Assembly (NCBI GenBank): GCA_002427815.1
Contig: DIZF01000032.1
Span: forward strand, 59,815 to 123,814
Length of the DNA: 64,000 nucleotides
DNA from: Ramlibacter tataouinensis
Lineage (GTDB): Bacteria > Pseudomonadota > Gammaproteobacteria > Burkholderiales > Burkholderiaceae_C
Direction of reading: 5' to 3'
Under the pieces are notes generated by a model that searched no databases, had not been told where the DNA came from, and was given only the letters and a program-made list of their open reading frames with translations. Shown piece by piece: positions 25,528 to 34,816 of this stretch (positions are counted from its first letter, which is position 1; each line of letters begins with the position of its first letter). The translations under genes and the position numbers were made by a program.

Positions 25528-27214
25528 CGTTGCTGTCCTGCGTCACACGCAACAACTCCTCCATGCAGGTCGCCCCCGCGGCAACCTTGCGCAGCCCGTC
25601 CTCATAGAGTGTCAGCATGCCGGTGCGGGCAGCGAGAGCGTGCAATTCGCTCTCATCGCTGCCCTCGAGGATGGCCTTGCGCATCTGCTCGTCGATCACC
25701 AGCAATTCGTGGATGCCCGTGCGGCCCTGGTAGCCGGTATCCCGGCACTGCGCACAGCCGCGCGCGCGGTAGGTCGGCATCCCCGGCTTCAGGAAACGCC
25801 CCAGCCCCGAACTGGCGAGAAGCGCGGCACTTGGCATCTCCGGTTCCTTGCAGTGGCTGCACAAGGTGCGCACCAGCCGCTGTGACAGCACGCCGTTGAC
25901 GGATGACGTGATGAGGTAACGCTCCACACCCATGTCCAGCATGCGGATGACCGCGCCGGTGGCCGTGTTGGTGTGCAGCGTTGACAGCACAAGATGACCC
26001 GTCAACGCCGACTGCACTGCAATCTGGGCGGTCTCGCCGTCGCGCATCTCGCCGATCATGATGATGTCGGGATCCTGTCGCAGGATGGATCGCAGGGCAT
26101 TGGCGAAGGTCAACCCGATCTGGGCATGCACCTGGATCTGATTGATGCCTTCGAGCTGGTATTCGACCGGATCCTCCACATTGATGATCTTCTGCGACGA
26201 CGCGTCCAGCTTGGAAAGCGCGGCGTAGAGCGTGGTGGTCTTGCCAGACCCGGTGGGCCCGGTCACCAGCAAGATGCCGTGCGGACGCGCAAGCAGCGCG
26301 TTGAAACGCGTCAAGGTGTCTTTCTCGAAACCCATCTGCTCGAGGCTGAATCGCACGCTTGCACGGTCCAGCACGCGCATTACAACGCTTTCGCCGTGTA
26401 CGGTGGGCACTGTCGACACCCGAAGATCCAGCTCGCGCCCCTTGACGCGGGTCTTGATGCGTCCGTCCTGCGGCAGGCGACGCTCCGCGATGTCCAGATG
26501 TGCCAACAGCTTCACGCGCGAGCTGACCGCAGCGCCGTGCTTGGGCGGCACGATCTCGGACGAATGAATGACACCGTCGACGCGATAGCGCACATGAAGA
26601 CCGTCGTCAAAGGGCTCCAGGTGAATGTCGGAAGCGCGAAGCTCGATCACGCGTCCGATAATGGAATTGACAAGGCGGATCACGGGCGCCTCGCTGGCCA
26701 GATCACGGAGGTGTTCGACGAAATCACCGGAGTCGTCAAGACCGCCGTCCTCGTCTGCCAGATCCGAGCCTTGCAGTGGCTGGGCCAGTGCCTTTTCGAT
26801 GTCGCTGGGCAGAGCGATGTAGGGCCTGATTTCGAGGCCGGTTGCCAACCGCAAGGCCTTCAACACGAACAGGTTTTCGGGTGCCGCCATTGCGACGTCG
26901 AGGCGGTTACCTTCGAGACGCAGCGGGTAGCAGCCATGCGCGCTGAGGAACTCAGGCAGCAGCCCTTGCACCTCGGCCGGCGCCTCGGGAAAACCATCTG
27001 CAGGCACAAACGGCACCCCGAGCTGGACCGAGCGCGTCTGCACGACATCCACTTCAGACACCAGACCGAGCTGCACCAGCACGCCTTCAATCGTCCCGCC
27101 CATCTCGTGGCGCGCCGAGAGCGCTCTTTCGAGATCGCGCGCGCTCAGCTTGCCGGCGCGCACCAGCAGATCGCCGAGTTCCTGCTCAGTGTCGACATTC
27201 ACTATTTCATCCAT
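25520..27214 (-). CDS. gspE: Type II secretion ATPase GspE
   Basis: A 564-residue hexameric ATPase that powers the pseudopilus. An MshEN-like N-terminal domain (residues about 5-150) precedes the motor domain: Walker A GPTGSGKTTT near residue 318, the Asp box and His box (LRSILRQDPDIIMIGEMRD, TGHLVLSTLHTN), and a zinc-binding tetracysteine (CSHC, then CAQC). It begins the operon at an ATG at 27214. The order E-F-G-H-I-J-K-L-M-C-D follows the Xanthomonas Xps layout, not the C-first layout of enterobacterial gsp operons. Confidence 0.96.
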   Translation of the reverse strand: MDEIVNVDTEQELGDLLVRAGKLSARDLERALSARHEMGGTIEGVLVQLGLVSEVDVVQTRSVQLGVPFVPADGFPEAPAEVQGLLPEFLSAHGCYPLRLEGNRLDVAMAAPENLFVLKALRLATGLEIRPYIALPSDIEKALAQPLQGSDLADEDGGLDDSGDFVEHLRDLASEAPVIRLVNSIIGRVIELRASDIHLEPFDDGLHVRYRVDGVIHSSEIVPPKHGAAVSSRVKLLAHLDIAERRLPQDGRIKTRVKGRELDLRVSTVPTVHGESVVMRVLDRASVRFSLEQMGFEKDTLTRFNALLARPHGILLVTGPTGSGKTTTLYAALSKLDASSQKIINVEDPVEYQLEGINQIQVHAQIGLTFANALRSILRQDPDIIMIGEMRDGETAQIAVQSALTGHLVLSTLHTNTATGAVIRMLDMGVERYLITSSVNGVLSQRLVRTLCSHCKEPEMPSAALLASSGLGRFLKPGMPTYRARGCAQCRDTGYQGRTGIHELLVIDEQMRKAILEGSDESELHALAARTGMLTLYEDGLRKVAAGATCMEELLRVTQDSNDA

Positions 27215-27476
27215 ACCATCGCAAGTTCAGTTTGTTGCGCCGCCGGCTGTGGAAAAGGCACCGGGGGCCGCATTATGGGGGCCGCCGATATCGACTCCAG
27301 CTGAGCCCCGGCAAGGCGCGGACCTGGCGCCCCCCGGATCGTGGCTCCGACCAGCGTCAATCAGCTCGTAGTCCAGGCCGTCGGAGCATGATATCCCGTG
27401 CGCTGTCATGAAGCCCTGCTGCTGCCGGTCACGCTGATTTTTCACGGTAAAGTGATGTCCTGATTCAAGGGAGGCG
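27215..27476. other. Divergent intergenic region between gspE and the GH42-like gene
   Basis: This 262-bp region separates two divergent genes and must carry promoters for the type II secretion operon on the minus strand and the GH42-like gene on the plus strand. I see no strong hairpin or clear consensus boxes. Open frames across it have no recognisable protein features. Confidence 0.5.
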
Positions 27477-29339
27477 ATGCGCGCTTTTTCAAACACACGA
27501 CGTCTCGCGCTCCTGGTGGGATTGAGCAGCGTCATAGCGATCGTAGCGCTGACCCAGGCTTCGCTACTCCCTCTGCGCAGGGAATCTTCGAAGATGCTTC
27601 TGGCGCCGATGATCGGCGTCATTGAACCGTGCATTTTCGCGCAGGCCCCTGCAGCCGGATCACAGGAAGAAGAGCTTGGGCGAAGATGCTCCGGGCCAAA
27701 AGGATCGGCGAGTGCACTGGTGGAGTCCACTTTGTCCGAATTGGTTCCGCCGGGATCCAGGCCAGGGCGCTACGAGCTGGGTTACACGCTTCCCGTGCCA
27801 CTGCTGAAGCTGTTCAAGCGCGCAGGCAGCGACTGGATCATTGACACCGATGCGGTGGGGCGACTGGTACGGACGATTCGCGATACTGAGCGGCCGGCCA
27901 TCGTTTATCTTTTTTCGAACCATTTCGGCGTGCGAGCGCCCATCGAGGAGGCGCTTGACGCGGATCCGCGAAACCTGAGTGCCACGCCGAAAGGACCGTT
28001 GCAGCGCGGCAAATACTACGGCTCCGACATCTTCAATTGGAGTTTTGCCAGTACCACCAATGAGATTACCCAGCGACGAGTCCAGGCAACGCGGGCGGTT
28101 CTGGCCGAGATCTGCAAGCTGCCGCCCCACCAGATTGCGAAGATCAGGGGAGTCACTCTGCTGGGCGAACTGCACCATCTCTTCCCCAACTTCGAGAGCG
28201 GCATGGGCTTCGGCGGGCCTTACCTGGTGTCCGACTACAGCCAGGACTCCAAGGCGGGGTTTCGCGCTTACCTGCAAAACCGCTACGGATCGATAGGGCC
28301 GCTGAACAAGGTCCTGGGCACGCACTGGACTTCATTCGATCAGGTCGAGCCTCCGTCGAAAGACATACGTTCGACACCGCTGCTCGATTTTACCGAACAC
28401 ATCGACTCGTTTGCGCAGGGATCCTTGCCGATTGCCGGGTGGGCGTATGTCAAGCCATCCCTGACACAAGCTCAACCGCTGGTGCGCATCTATCGAAATG
28501 GTGAGCTGATCGGCAAGGCACCGGTGACTCTGAGCCGCCGGGATGTGCTTCAGGCGATGCCGGAGTTCGGCGATGCGAATACCGGCTGGCGGTTCGACAT
28601 GGATTTCCGCTCTCTTCCGACAGGCTTGCACCGGATTGATGTCTTCCTGGAGACCGAGCCCAACGTTCTGATTCACCTGTCTACGCGGCAGATCGCCATC
28701 ATGGACAGGCAACAGAAGACGCCGCTACCAATGCCCCAGAAGGCGCTCCCGCCAAGCCGGGAGCAAGGCAACGAGCTGAAAGCACAGGTAGACCTTCCGT
28801 TGGATCAATCGTCGTATTTTTACAATCCCCTGGTTCCACTTTGGCACGCGTTCCGCGGCCAGCAAGTCGTGGACTATCTCGAGTTCTTCGGCAAGGTTGT
28901 CAAGGATTCGTGCCTGGCGGACACCAGGCTGTACACGCACCAGATTTTCCCCTTCACGAACCCCGGATGGGACTGGAACAAGTACGCCGTCGACGCTTCG
29001 CTGCAGCCTCTCAAGGATATTCGCCTTGGTGTGAGCCTGTATGGTGAGGCGACCTATGGCTCGACATTTTCCGGCTGGCTGCGCAAAAGCAGCCACACGC
29101 GGTATGGAGTGACGGAATTCCACCCCATGAAGAGCGAGAGCCCCCGCGATCTCGACAACATACTGAAAATGCATTCCGCTGGTGGCGCCGAGTTCGTTTC
29201 CTTCTTTCTGGAGCCCCGATGGGAGGGGAAACTTGTGTCCCGGGAACACAATCCTTTCTCGCTGGACCCAGACAACCCAAGATTCGGGTCGGATGTCTTG
29301 TATCAGTCCTTGCGCGAGATGCTCAGCAGAGGGCCTTGA
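27477..29339 (+). CDS. Membrane-anchored or secreted GH42-like glycoside hydrolase-family protein
   Basis: A 620-residue protein with an N-terminal signal or anchor helix (LALLVGLSSVIAIVALTQASLL). The middle (residues about 225-285) reads GELHHLFPNFESG, then SKAGFRAYLQNRYGSIGPLNKVLGTHWTSFDQVEPP. This resembles the beta-galactosidase family GH42 pattern, in which a short helix, a YG turn, LN and WGT precede FDE-like residues. Residues about 320-420 look like a beta-sandwich insert with RIYRNGELIGKAPVTLSRRDV. Activity is not established. GGGAGG lies 2 bp before the ATG. It stands alone between the type II secretion operon and the polysaccharide operon and converges on the latter with an 8-bp gap. 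Confidence 0.6.
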   Translation: MRAFSNTRRLALLVGLSSVIAIVALTQASLLPLRRESSKMLLAPMIGVIEPCIFAQAPAAGSQEEELGRRCSGPKGSASALVESTLSELVPPGSRPGRYELGYTLPVPLLKLFKRAGSDWIIDTDAVGRLVRTIRDTERPAIVYLFSNHFGVRAPIEEALDADPRNLSATPKGPLQRGKYYGSDIFNWSFASTTNEITQRRVQATRAVLAEICKLPPHQIAKIRGVTLLGELHHLFPNFESGMGFGGPYLVSDYSQDSKAGFRAYLQNRYGSIGPLNKVLGTHWTSFDQVEPPSKDIRSTPLLDFTEHIDSFAQGSLPIAGWAYVKPSLTQAQPLVRIYRNGELIGKAPVTLSRRDVLQAMPEFGDANTGWRFDMDFRSLPTGLHRIDVFLETEPNVLIHLSTRQIAIMDRQQKTPLPMPQKALPPSREQGNELKAQVDLPLDQSSYFYNPLVPLWHAFRGQQVVDYLEFFGKVVKDSCLADTRLYTHQIFPFTNPGWDWNKYAVDASLQPLKDIRLGVSLYGEATYGSTFSGWLRKSSHTRYGVTEFHPMKSESPRDLDNILKMHSAGGAEFVSFFLEPRWEGKLVSREHNPFSLDPDNPRFGSDVLYQSLREMLSRGP

Positions 29340-29347
29340 CGCGGCAG

Positions 29348-31237
29348 CTATGGTTGCCGCCTCACGCAATAGACGCGGATGTCTTTGACCGCCAGGGCCT
29401 GCGGCTGTGTCACGGGATCTATACGCAGCGCGTCCTGGAAACCCGTCTGGCTTTCGAACCTGAAATTCAGCGTGTGAAACATGGCTTCATCCGAGATTGG
29501 AAGGCGCACCGAATTTTGCTCGCTATATTCGAGCGCCCTGGTCGGCAGAAAGAAAACCTGCACCATATCGCTGAGGCTCGCTTTGATGATGACGTCCACG
29601 TCAAGGGTTGTGCACTGCCGCATGGTCTGGGGTTGCCCGGTCTTCACGTGAATCTGCGGATCGCCGCCGACAGCGCGAAACCCGTTATTGCCGACCGGCT
29701 TCAATTGGACCAGTACCGGCTTGTCGCCGGTTTTGGCGTTGGCAGCCGCATCGGCGTCGTTCATTGCATAGAAAGGTGCCATGTCCTCCCGGCGCTTCGC
29801 CCTGGGCAGTATTGGGAAATACCGGACGAACGATGCGCCCAACTTCAGCGCGTTCAGATAGGCAGGATACGCATCGGGGACAAGATTCGTGAAGCCCGGC
29901 GGCACCAGCCCGAGGCAGCGTATTTCGCCGCCCTTCTCCAGTTCGTCGAGGAGACAATGCGCAAGGGGTAACCGCTCAGCGAGAGTCTCGCGATGAGCTC
30001 TCATGTGGTCATATGCGCCACTCTCAGCCATCAGGCCTGCCAGCAGCAGCACCAGCATGACACCGCTCCACTGCGCTACCGGACGGCGTATTCGCGGCGC
30101 GCGGCGCGCGAGGCACACGATCCCGGCAGCAACCCAGGGCCAGAGCAAAGTGACCCAAAAGAAATGGAATCGCGTGAAGCCATAGGCATAGATATCCAGG
30201 AGCCGCTCGATCTCGGGAGCGCGAAAATTGGTTCGGCCGGCAGCAACTAGCATCAGGTAGACGAACACGACAGCTGACAGCGAAATATAGATACCGGCGA
30301 GTCGCTTGTCCTGTACGGTTGCCTCAGTGCTTCTGGCGCGGCTATAAACCGCGAGCCCGATTCCTATGGCCGCGATGCAGGCAAGGAGCGTGATCGCCAG
30401 TGAGCTCTTTGGATGGTCGGGCGAAAGCAGCAACGACCGTCCGATCTTGCCCAGGTAGAACATCCAGAACTGTGGTTCGTTCGGCCAAGCCAGCGGGATG
30501 CCGAGATGGGTTCCTTTGGCGTGGAATTTCCATATGGAAAGATAAGACTGCGCAGCCACGGTGATCGCGCCAGCAACGGTGAACAGCGCAGCACGCCATA
30601 CCAGGAGGCGCCGGGCCTCTCCCGTGTAGCAGCTTCTTGCGAACACGAGCAGGACCACCCCGGCCGCCAGTGCAGCGAATGCGCCCGAGATGTAGGTGAG
30701 GCCCGCCAACAGACCTAGCAAAGGTATCGCAACCCAGTGCCACCCGCGTATGTCGTCGGCGCAGACGATGAGCCATAGCGCAGCCAGGATGAAGACCAGT
30801 GGCAGGGCCTGGCAATAAGCAAGGTTTTCCAGCCCCCAGTAGGAGCCAGGCTGCAACATCAGAACTGTCAATGAAAAACACGCTGCGGCCTGGAGATTAT
30901 TTCCGAGGATCTTCTGCAGCAGCTTCCATTGCAGCAGCAACAGACTTCCCAGCACAAGAATCATCGATAGGAACTGGTAGGCCACCGAATTGCCGTCGAG
31001 CAAATGCTGCGCCACCGCATCCAAGGCAAAGCCTATCGGCGCCAAGGTGTCGTTGGTTGCCCTGAAAAGGTAACCAGGATCGAAAGATCCTATGTTGCCA
31101 TCGTAGTAGCCGCGCCAGTCGTCGTAGAAGGGCATGTCCATACCGTATCGCAGCCATGCGATCGCGCCGAGCGCCAGGCTCAGCACAGGAAGCGCGATCA
31201 GAAAGCGGCTAAGGTATCGGCTATATCGGTCTGTCAT
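29348..31237 (-). CDS. Large polytopic membrane protein, probable Und-P-sugar-dependent glycosyltransferase
   Basis: A 629-residue membrane protein with about ten helices followed by a soluble C-terminal domain of about 200 residues. After the first helix it has MPFYDDWRGYYDG, an acidic loop in the position used by GT-C enzymes. Its start overlaps the GtrA-like gene by 4 bp and a GtrB-like gene lies two genes upstream. That is the layout of three-part O-antigen decoration systems, where the third, variable protein transfers the sugar outside the membrane. I do not recognise a named family, so the role is inferred from topology and context. Confidence 0.6.
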   Translation of the reverse strand: MTDRYSRYLSRFLIALPVLSLALGAIAWLRYGMDMPFYDDWRGYYDGNIGSFDPGYLFRATNDTLAPIGFALDAVAQHLLDGNSVAYQFLSMILVLGSLLLLQWKLLQKILGNNLQAAACFSLTVLMLQPGSYWGLENLAYCQALPLVFILAALWLIVCADDIRGWHWVAIPLLGLLAGLTYISGAFAALAAGVVLLVFARSCYTGEARRLLVWRAALFTVAGAITVAAQSYLSIWKFHAKGTHLGIPLAWPNEPQFWMFYLGKIGRSLLLSPDHPKSSLAITLLACIAAIGIGLAVYSRARSTEATVQDKRLAGIYISLSAVVFVYLMLVAAGRTNFRAPEIERLLDIYAYGFTRFHFFWVTLLWPWVAAGIVCLARRAPRIRRPVAQWSGVMLVLLLAGLMAESGAYDHMRAHRETLAERLPLAHCLLDELEKGGEIRCLGLVPPGFTNLVPDAYPAYLNALKLGASFVRYFPILPRAKRREDMAPFYAMNDADAAANAKTGDKPVLVQLKPVGNNGFRAVGGDPQIHVKTGQPQTMRQCTTLDVDVIIKASLSDMVQVFFLPTRALEYSEQNSVRLPISDEAMFHTLNFRFESQTGFQDALRIDPVTQPQALAVKDIRVYCVRRQP

Positions 31238-31665
31238 GAGGTCAAGCTCTTCGACGTGCGCCGCGCCGCATCTGCGCGTGGGCGAAAGACAAATCGGTTC
31301 AGCATATACGTCAGGGGGAGTGAAACGAGAACTGCAAAAATCGGCGCCCAGACTATCGGCTGGCGAAGCACCTGAACCCAGAAACTGACCAGCACAAGAC
31401 CCAGAACGTACTGGACAAGGTAGATCAATGCGACCCACAGCGGCCCGAAACGGCCGCCCCGGGTGCCGAATACGTAGTAGCGGTAAAGCAGGTAGGCCAA
31501 CGCTATGCCCAGGAGGTACGCAATGGTGTAGCTCCAGCGGTAGGGCAATACCTGCAACAGCAAGGCGTAAAGGACCCAGGTGGCGAGCGTATTGATGCCG
31601 CCGGAAGCCAGAAAGCGCAACATCCTCGGCCACCCGCTGTCGCTGGCGGCCCGCACCTCACTCAT
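31234..31665 (-). CDS. gtrA: GtrA-like small membrane protein, putative polyprenyl-P-sugar flippase
   Basis: A 143-residue protein with four membrane helices and the GtrA pattern: LRFLASGGINTLATWVLYALLLQ, YLLGIALAYLLYRYYVFG, and LPLTYMLNRFVFRPR. GtrA-type proteins are thought to flip undecaprenyl-phosphate-linked sugars. The ATG at 31665 overlaps the wxcM-like gene by 8 bp, and the stop overlaps the next gene by 4 bp, so the cassette is translationally coupled. Confidence 0.85.
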   Translation of the reverse strand: MSEVRAASDSGWPRMLRFLASGGINTLATWVLYALLLQVLPYRWSYTIAYLLGIALAYLLYRYYVFGTRGGRFGPLWVALIYLVQYVLGLVLVSFWVQVLRQPIVWAPIFAVLVSLPLTYMLNRFVFRPRADAARRTSKSLTS

Positions 31666-32605
31666 CCCGCATTCGCGCGACCTTTGCGAGTTTCTGGAAC
31701 TCATCATAGTCGCGGATATAGTCGCCGGCATCATAGTGTTCGGAGGCCAGCACCATCAGGACTGCGTCGCGCGTATAGCGGTACTGTATGCCCCAGGTGA
31801 GCGGAGGCAAATACAGCCCGAGCGTGGGTCGGTCGAGCAGGAATTCCTCCCGGTTGAACCCGTCGTCAGCCACGACGCTGACGCTTCCCTTGACGGGCAC
31901 CAGAAATTGCGCGCAGCGCAGGTGCGCGTGCTCCCCGCGCACCTCGACGCTGGGGACGTCATAGACGAGAAAGTAGCGCTTGGCTTCGAAAGGCACATCC
32001 GTGCCCAGCTCGCCGGCGGACAGGCTGCCGCGCATATCCTGGACATAGTGAAGATCATGCAACCTGACACCGCGAACGGACGTCTCCCGCACCTTTTCGG
32101 CGTCGGGCTCGGCCTTGGCCTGTCTGCCATGGTCGGCCGTATCGACATAACCCACGATCTTCGCGGGGTTCCCGGCAACCACGGCGTTGGGCGGAACGGA
32201 ACGCGTTACCACCGCACCGGCCCCTACCATTGCCTTCGTCCCAACAGTCAGACCCGGCAATATTGTGGCATTGGCACCCACTGAAGCGCCCGCGCGAATC
32301 ACGGTTTGGGCAAAGCCCGGCGGCCGCTGCCTGCTGCGCGGATAGATGTCATTGGTAAACGTGGCATTGGGCCCAATGAACACGTCATCCTCCAGCCGCA
32401 CCCCATCCCAGAGCTGGACCCCGCACTTCACCGTTACCCGGTCTCCTACCACCACGTCATTCTCGATGAATACGTGATCGCAGATATTGCAGTCTTTACC
32501 GATCACCGCAGCAGGCAGCACGTGGGCGAATGCCCATATTCGCGTGCCAGCCCCGACCATGGTGCTCTCGCACAGCGCGTTGGGGTGCTCAAACCAGTCA
32601 CTCAT
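31658..32605 (-). CDS. wxcM: Bifunctional acetyltransferase / dTDP-4-keto-6-deoxyglucose ketoisomerase (WxcM type)
   Basis: A 315-residue fusion. Residues about 1-165 form a left-handed beta-helix acyltransferase with hexapeptide repeats (NICDHVFIENDVVVGDRV, ATILPGLTVGTKAMVGAGAVV, AGNPAKIVGYV). Residues about 180-305 form an FdtA/WxcM-type cupin ketoisomerase (GEHAHLRCAQFLVPVKGSVSVVADDG, LYLPPLTWGIQYRYT). Together with the upstream transaminase this makes dTDP-3-acetamido-3,6-dideoxyhexose from the RfbA/RfbB product; the ketoisomerase acts first and the acetyltransferase last. Whether the product is the galacto (Fuc3NAc) or gluco (Qui3NAc) isomer cannot be read by eye. It overlaps both neighbours by 8 bp. 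Confidence 0.88.
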   Translation of the reverse strand: MSDWFEHPNALCESTMVGAGTRIWAFAHVLPAAVIGKDCNICDHVFIENDVVVGDRVTVKCGVQLWDGVRLEDDVFIGPNATFTNDIYPRSRQRPPGFAQTVIRAGASVGANATILPGLTVGTKAMVGAGAVVTRSVPPNAVVAGNPAKIVGYVDTADHGRQAKAEPDAEKVRETSVRGVRLHDLHYVQDMRGSLSAGELGTDVPFEAKRYFLVYDVPSVEVRGEHAHLRCAQFLVPVKGSVSVVADDGFNREEFLLDRPTLGLYLPPLTWGIQYRYTRDAVLMVLASEHYDAGDYIRDYDEFQKLAKVARMRDE

Positions 32606-33566
32606 CTTTGAGCCCTCCGTCGCATGCGCTGCCAAACTTCTCAATCGACAATGCCACCGCCAGCGGCCGGGCCTTGGTGTTTTCGTAAGCCCGCCACGCG
32701 TACGATCCGACGATGCCCAGGCTGAGCAGGTTCAGCGCCGAAAAGAACACGATCAGAATGACTGTCATAGCGTAGCCTGGGACCGTAATGGATCCCGCAA
32801 GCCTTGCAACAGCAATCACCAGCCCAAGCACTGCGGCCGCAAGGGCACCGACGGCGCCGGTGCGCATCAATATCCGGATGGGCAGATCGGTGAAGGCGAA
32901 CACGCTGTCCATCAGGTAGTTGACTTTCTTTCGCAGTGTCCACGCAGACGCCCCGTGCTGGCGCGCATGCCGCACATAAGAAATCGTCTTGCGGCGGAAA
33001 CCAAGCCAGAATATCTGGGCCACAAGGGAGCTGTGACTCTCCTGCATTCTCAACAAGGTATCGCGAAAAGTCCGGGTGCAGCCGAAAACGTCCACCCCGC
33101 CGGGCGGCATCTCCGGCACGACATAGCGACGATACAAACCCCAGAAGATCTGTGCGGGAAGACGACTTAGCAACGGGTCGTGCCTGGCTTCCCGGACACC
33201 GACGACCACATCGACGTCGCCGGCCCTGAGCACCTCCCCCATCCTCAGTATGAGCTCAGGCGGCTCTTGCAGGTCAGCGGCCATGACGGCGAACTGCTCG
33301 CCATCGCCATGCGCCAACCCCGCGCGGATGGCAGCAAAGGAGCCAAAGTTGCGCGACAGCAGGATCAGCTTGGAGCGAAACTCGCGCAGGGGCAATTCCC
33401 GTCGCAGAATTTCGTAGCAGCCATCCGGGCTGCCGTCGATCACGAACACTGTCTCCATCCCCCCCTCTATCCGCTTGGCCAACCCATCGATGGCAATGAG
33501 CAGATCAGGCAGGGAACCTTCGTTGCGATAGACGGGAATGATCAGCGTAAGCAATTCACCGTCCAC
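32598..33566 (-). CDS. GtrB/DPM1-like GT2 glycosyltransferase (undecaprenyl-phosphate sugar transferase)
   Basis: A glycosyltransferase of about 322 residues. The GT-A catalytic domain has LTLIIPVYRNEGSL, VIDGSPDGCYEIL, and MAADLQEPPELI carrying the DxQ catalytic motif, plus RNFGSFAAIRAG. Two C-terminal helices (VGALAAAVLGLVIAVARL, VILIVFFSALNLLSLGIVGSYAWR) complete the GtrB/ArnC-like plan. It should load a sugar onto undecaprenyl phosphate at the cytoplasmic face. I place the start at the GTG at 33566; TTG codons further upstream in frame are also possible. It overlaps the transaminase gene and the wxcM-like gene. Confidence 0.85.
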   Translation of the reverse strand: MDGELLTLIIPVYRNEGSLPDLLIAIDGLAKRIEGGMETVFVIDGSPDGCYEILRRELPLREFRSKLILLSRNFGSFAAIRAGLAHGDGEQFAVMAADLQEPPELILRMGEVLRAGDVDVVVGVREARHDPLLSRLPAQIFWGLYRRYVVPEMPPGGVDVFGCTRTFRDTLLRMQESHSSLVAQIFWLGFRRKTISYVRHARQHGASAWTLRKKVNYLMDSVFAFTDLPIRILMRTGAVGALAAAVLGLVIAVARLAGSITVPGYAMTVILIVFFSALNLLSLGIVGSYAWRAYENTKARPLAVALSIEKFGSACDGGLKDE

Positions 33567-34674
33567 TGGTGGGGAAAAATGATCGCACTGCCGCAATGAC
33601 CCGGGCAACCTCGGTATCAGTCATCCCGGGGAAACAAGGCAGAGATACCACCGTATCCGATGCCGCATCGGTCACTGGCAGCGTCTGCGGGACATTGAAG
33701 GCGGAATAGGCCGGCTGCCGAGTATCGGGGATTGGGTAATGGACATCTGTGGCGACTCCATGCGCACGCAAGTGGGATCGCAGGGCGTCACGCCGCGGTG
33801 TGCGGACGACATACAGGTGGGCGACGAAATCCTCGCCTGTGGACACCGGGCAGAGCAGCGGCAATTGCTGAAAAGCCTCGTTGTAGCGTCGCGCGATGTG
33901 CCGGCGCTCCAGGTTCTGCCGGTCCAGTGCCGGAAGCTTGTGGCGCAAAACGGCCGCCTGTATTTCGTCCAGCCGACTGTTACGGCCGCCCTGGCACGAA
34001 ACCTGGTACTTGCTGGACCAACCGTACTGACGCAGGGTCCGCAGACGTGACGCGAGTTCGTCGTTGCCAGTGACAATCGCGCCACCGTCGCCGATCGCCC
34101 CCAGGTTCTTCGTAGGGTAGAAGCTGAAACAGCCGATATCCGCAGAGCTTCCCGCCATCTTTCCTGCGCGCCTGGCCCCGTGCGCCTGCGCACAGTCCTC
34201 GATGAGAGGAACACCCGCGGCACGGCACAACCCCGCTATGCGGTCGATATCAGACAGCTGGCCGTACAAATGAGTCGTGATCACAGCAGCGGGCCGTGCA
34301 GCGAGCGCTGCCGCCAGAGCGGCCGAACACATCGTCAGAGTGCCCTCGTCGACATCGACATACACCGGCACGGCTCCAACCGAACGAGCCGCGGTACTGC
34401 CATAAAACCCGGCATTCGCGACACAAACGACAGAGTCGCCAGCACCGACCCCCAGTGCCTTCAGTCCAAGCTCCAGCGCATCGGTTCCATTGGCCACGGA
34501 AACACAGTGCCTGACGCCGACATAACAGGCGAATTCCGATTCGAACTGCGCGACTTCGGTGCCCAGGATATACCAATGGCTGTCCAGAACGCGCGCGACC
34601 GCCGCCGATACGTCCAGCCCCCGGTTGGCTGCGACGGCCGAAAAAATCGGAATCATGGCCTCTACTTCACTCAT
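33556..34674 (-). CDS. fdtB: PLP-dependent sugar aminotransferase (DegT/FdtB family)
   Basis: A 372-residue DegT/DnrJ/EryC1 aminotransferase. The PLP lysine is in FYPTKNLGAIGDGG (Lys189), preceded by LIEDCAQAHGA with the PLP-ring Asp. It should convert dTDP-3-keto-6-deoxyhexose to the 3-amino sugar using glutamate, between the ketoisomerase and acetyltransferase steps of the next-but-one gene. That pairing supports an FdtB or QdtB role over other sugar transaminases. A 142-bp gap separates it from rfbC, where an internal promoter is possible. An ATG at 34656 is an alternative start. Confidence 0.85.
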   Translation of the reverse strand: MSEVEAMIPIFSAVAANRGLDVSAAVARVLDSHWYILGTEVAQFESEFACYVGVRHCVSVANGTDALELGLKALGVGAGDSVVCVANAGFYGSTAARSVGAVPVYVDVDEGTLTMCSAALAAALAARPAAVITTHLYGQLSDIDRIAGLCRAAGVPLIEDCAQAHGARRAGKMAGSSADIGCFSFYPTKNLGAIGDGGAIVTGNDELASRLRTLRQYGWSSKYQVSCQGGRNSRLDEIQAAVLRHKLPALDRQNLERRHIARRYNEAFQQLPLLCPVSTGEDFVAHLYVVRTPRRDALRSHLRAHGVATDVHYPIPDTRQPAYSAFNVPQTLPVTDAASDTVVSLPCFPGMTDTEVARVIAAVRSFFPTSGR

Positions 34675-34816
34675 GCATCAGGTTCCGGTTTCGCCTTATC
34701 GGGATGGCCCTACGCAGAGACTCGCGAATCAGATCGGCAAGCTCACCCTGCCCGAGTACAGGCTACCCGAGCGGCTGATTGTATCGTCGGCTCAACAGGC
34801 CCTGCCCGGATGATCC

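Noticed and set aside
20182..27214. Pseudopilin set considered as type IV pilus genes
   Set aside because: The full E-F-G-H-I-J-K-L-M-C-D order with GspG, GspK and a GspC-like protein defines a type II secretion system.
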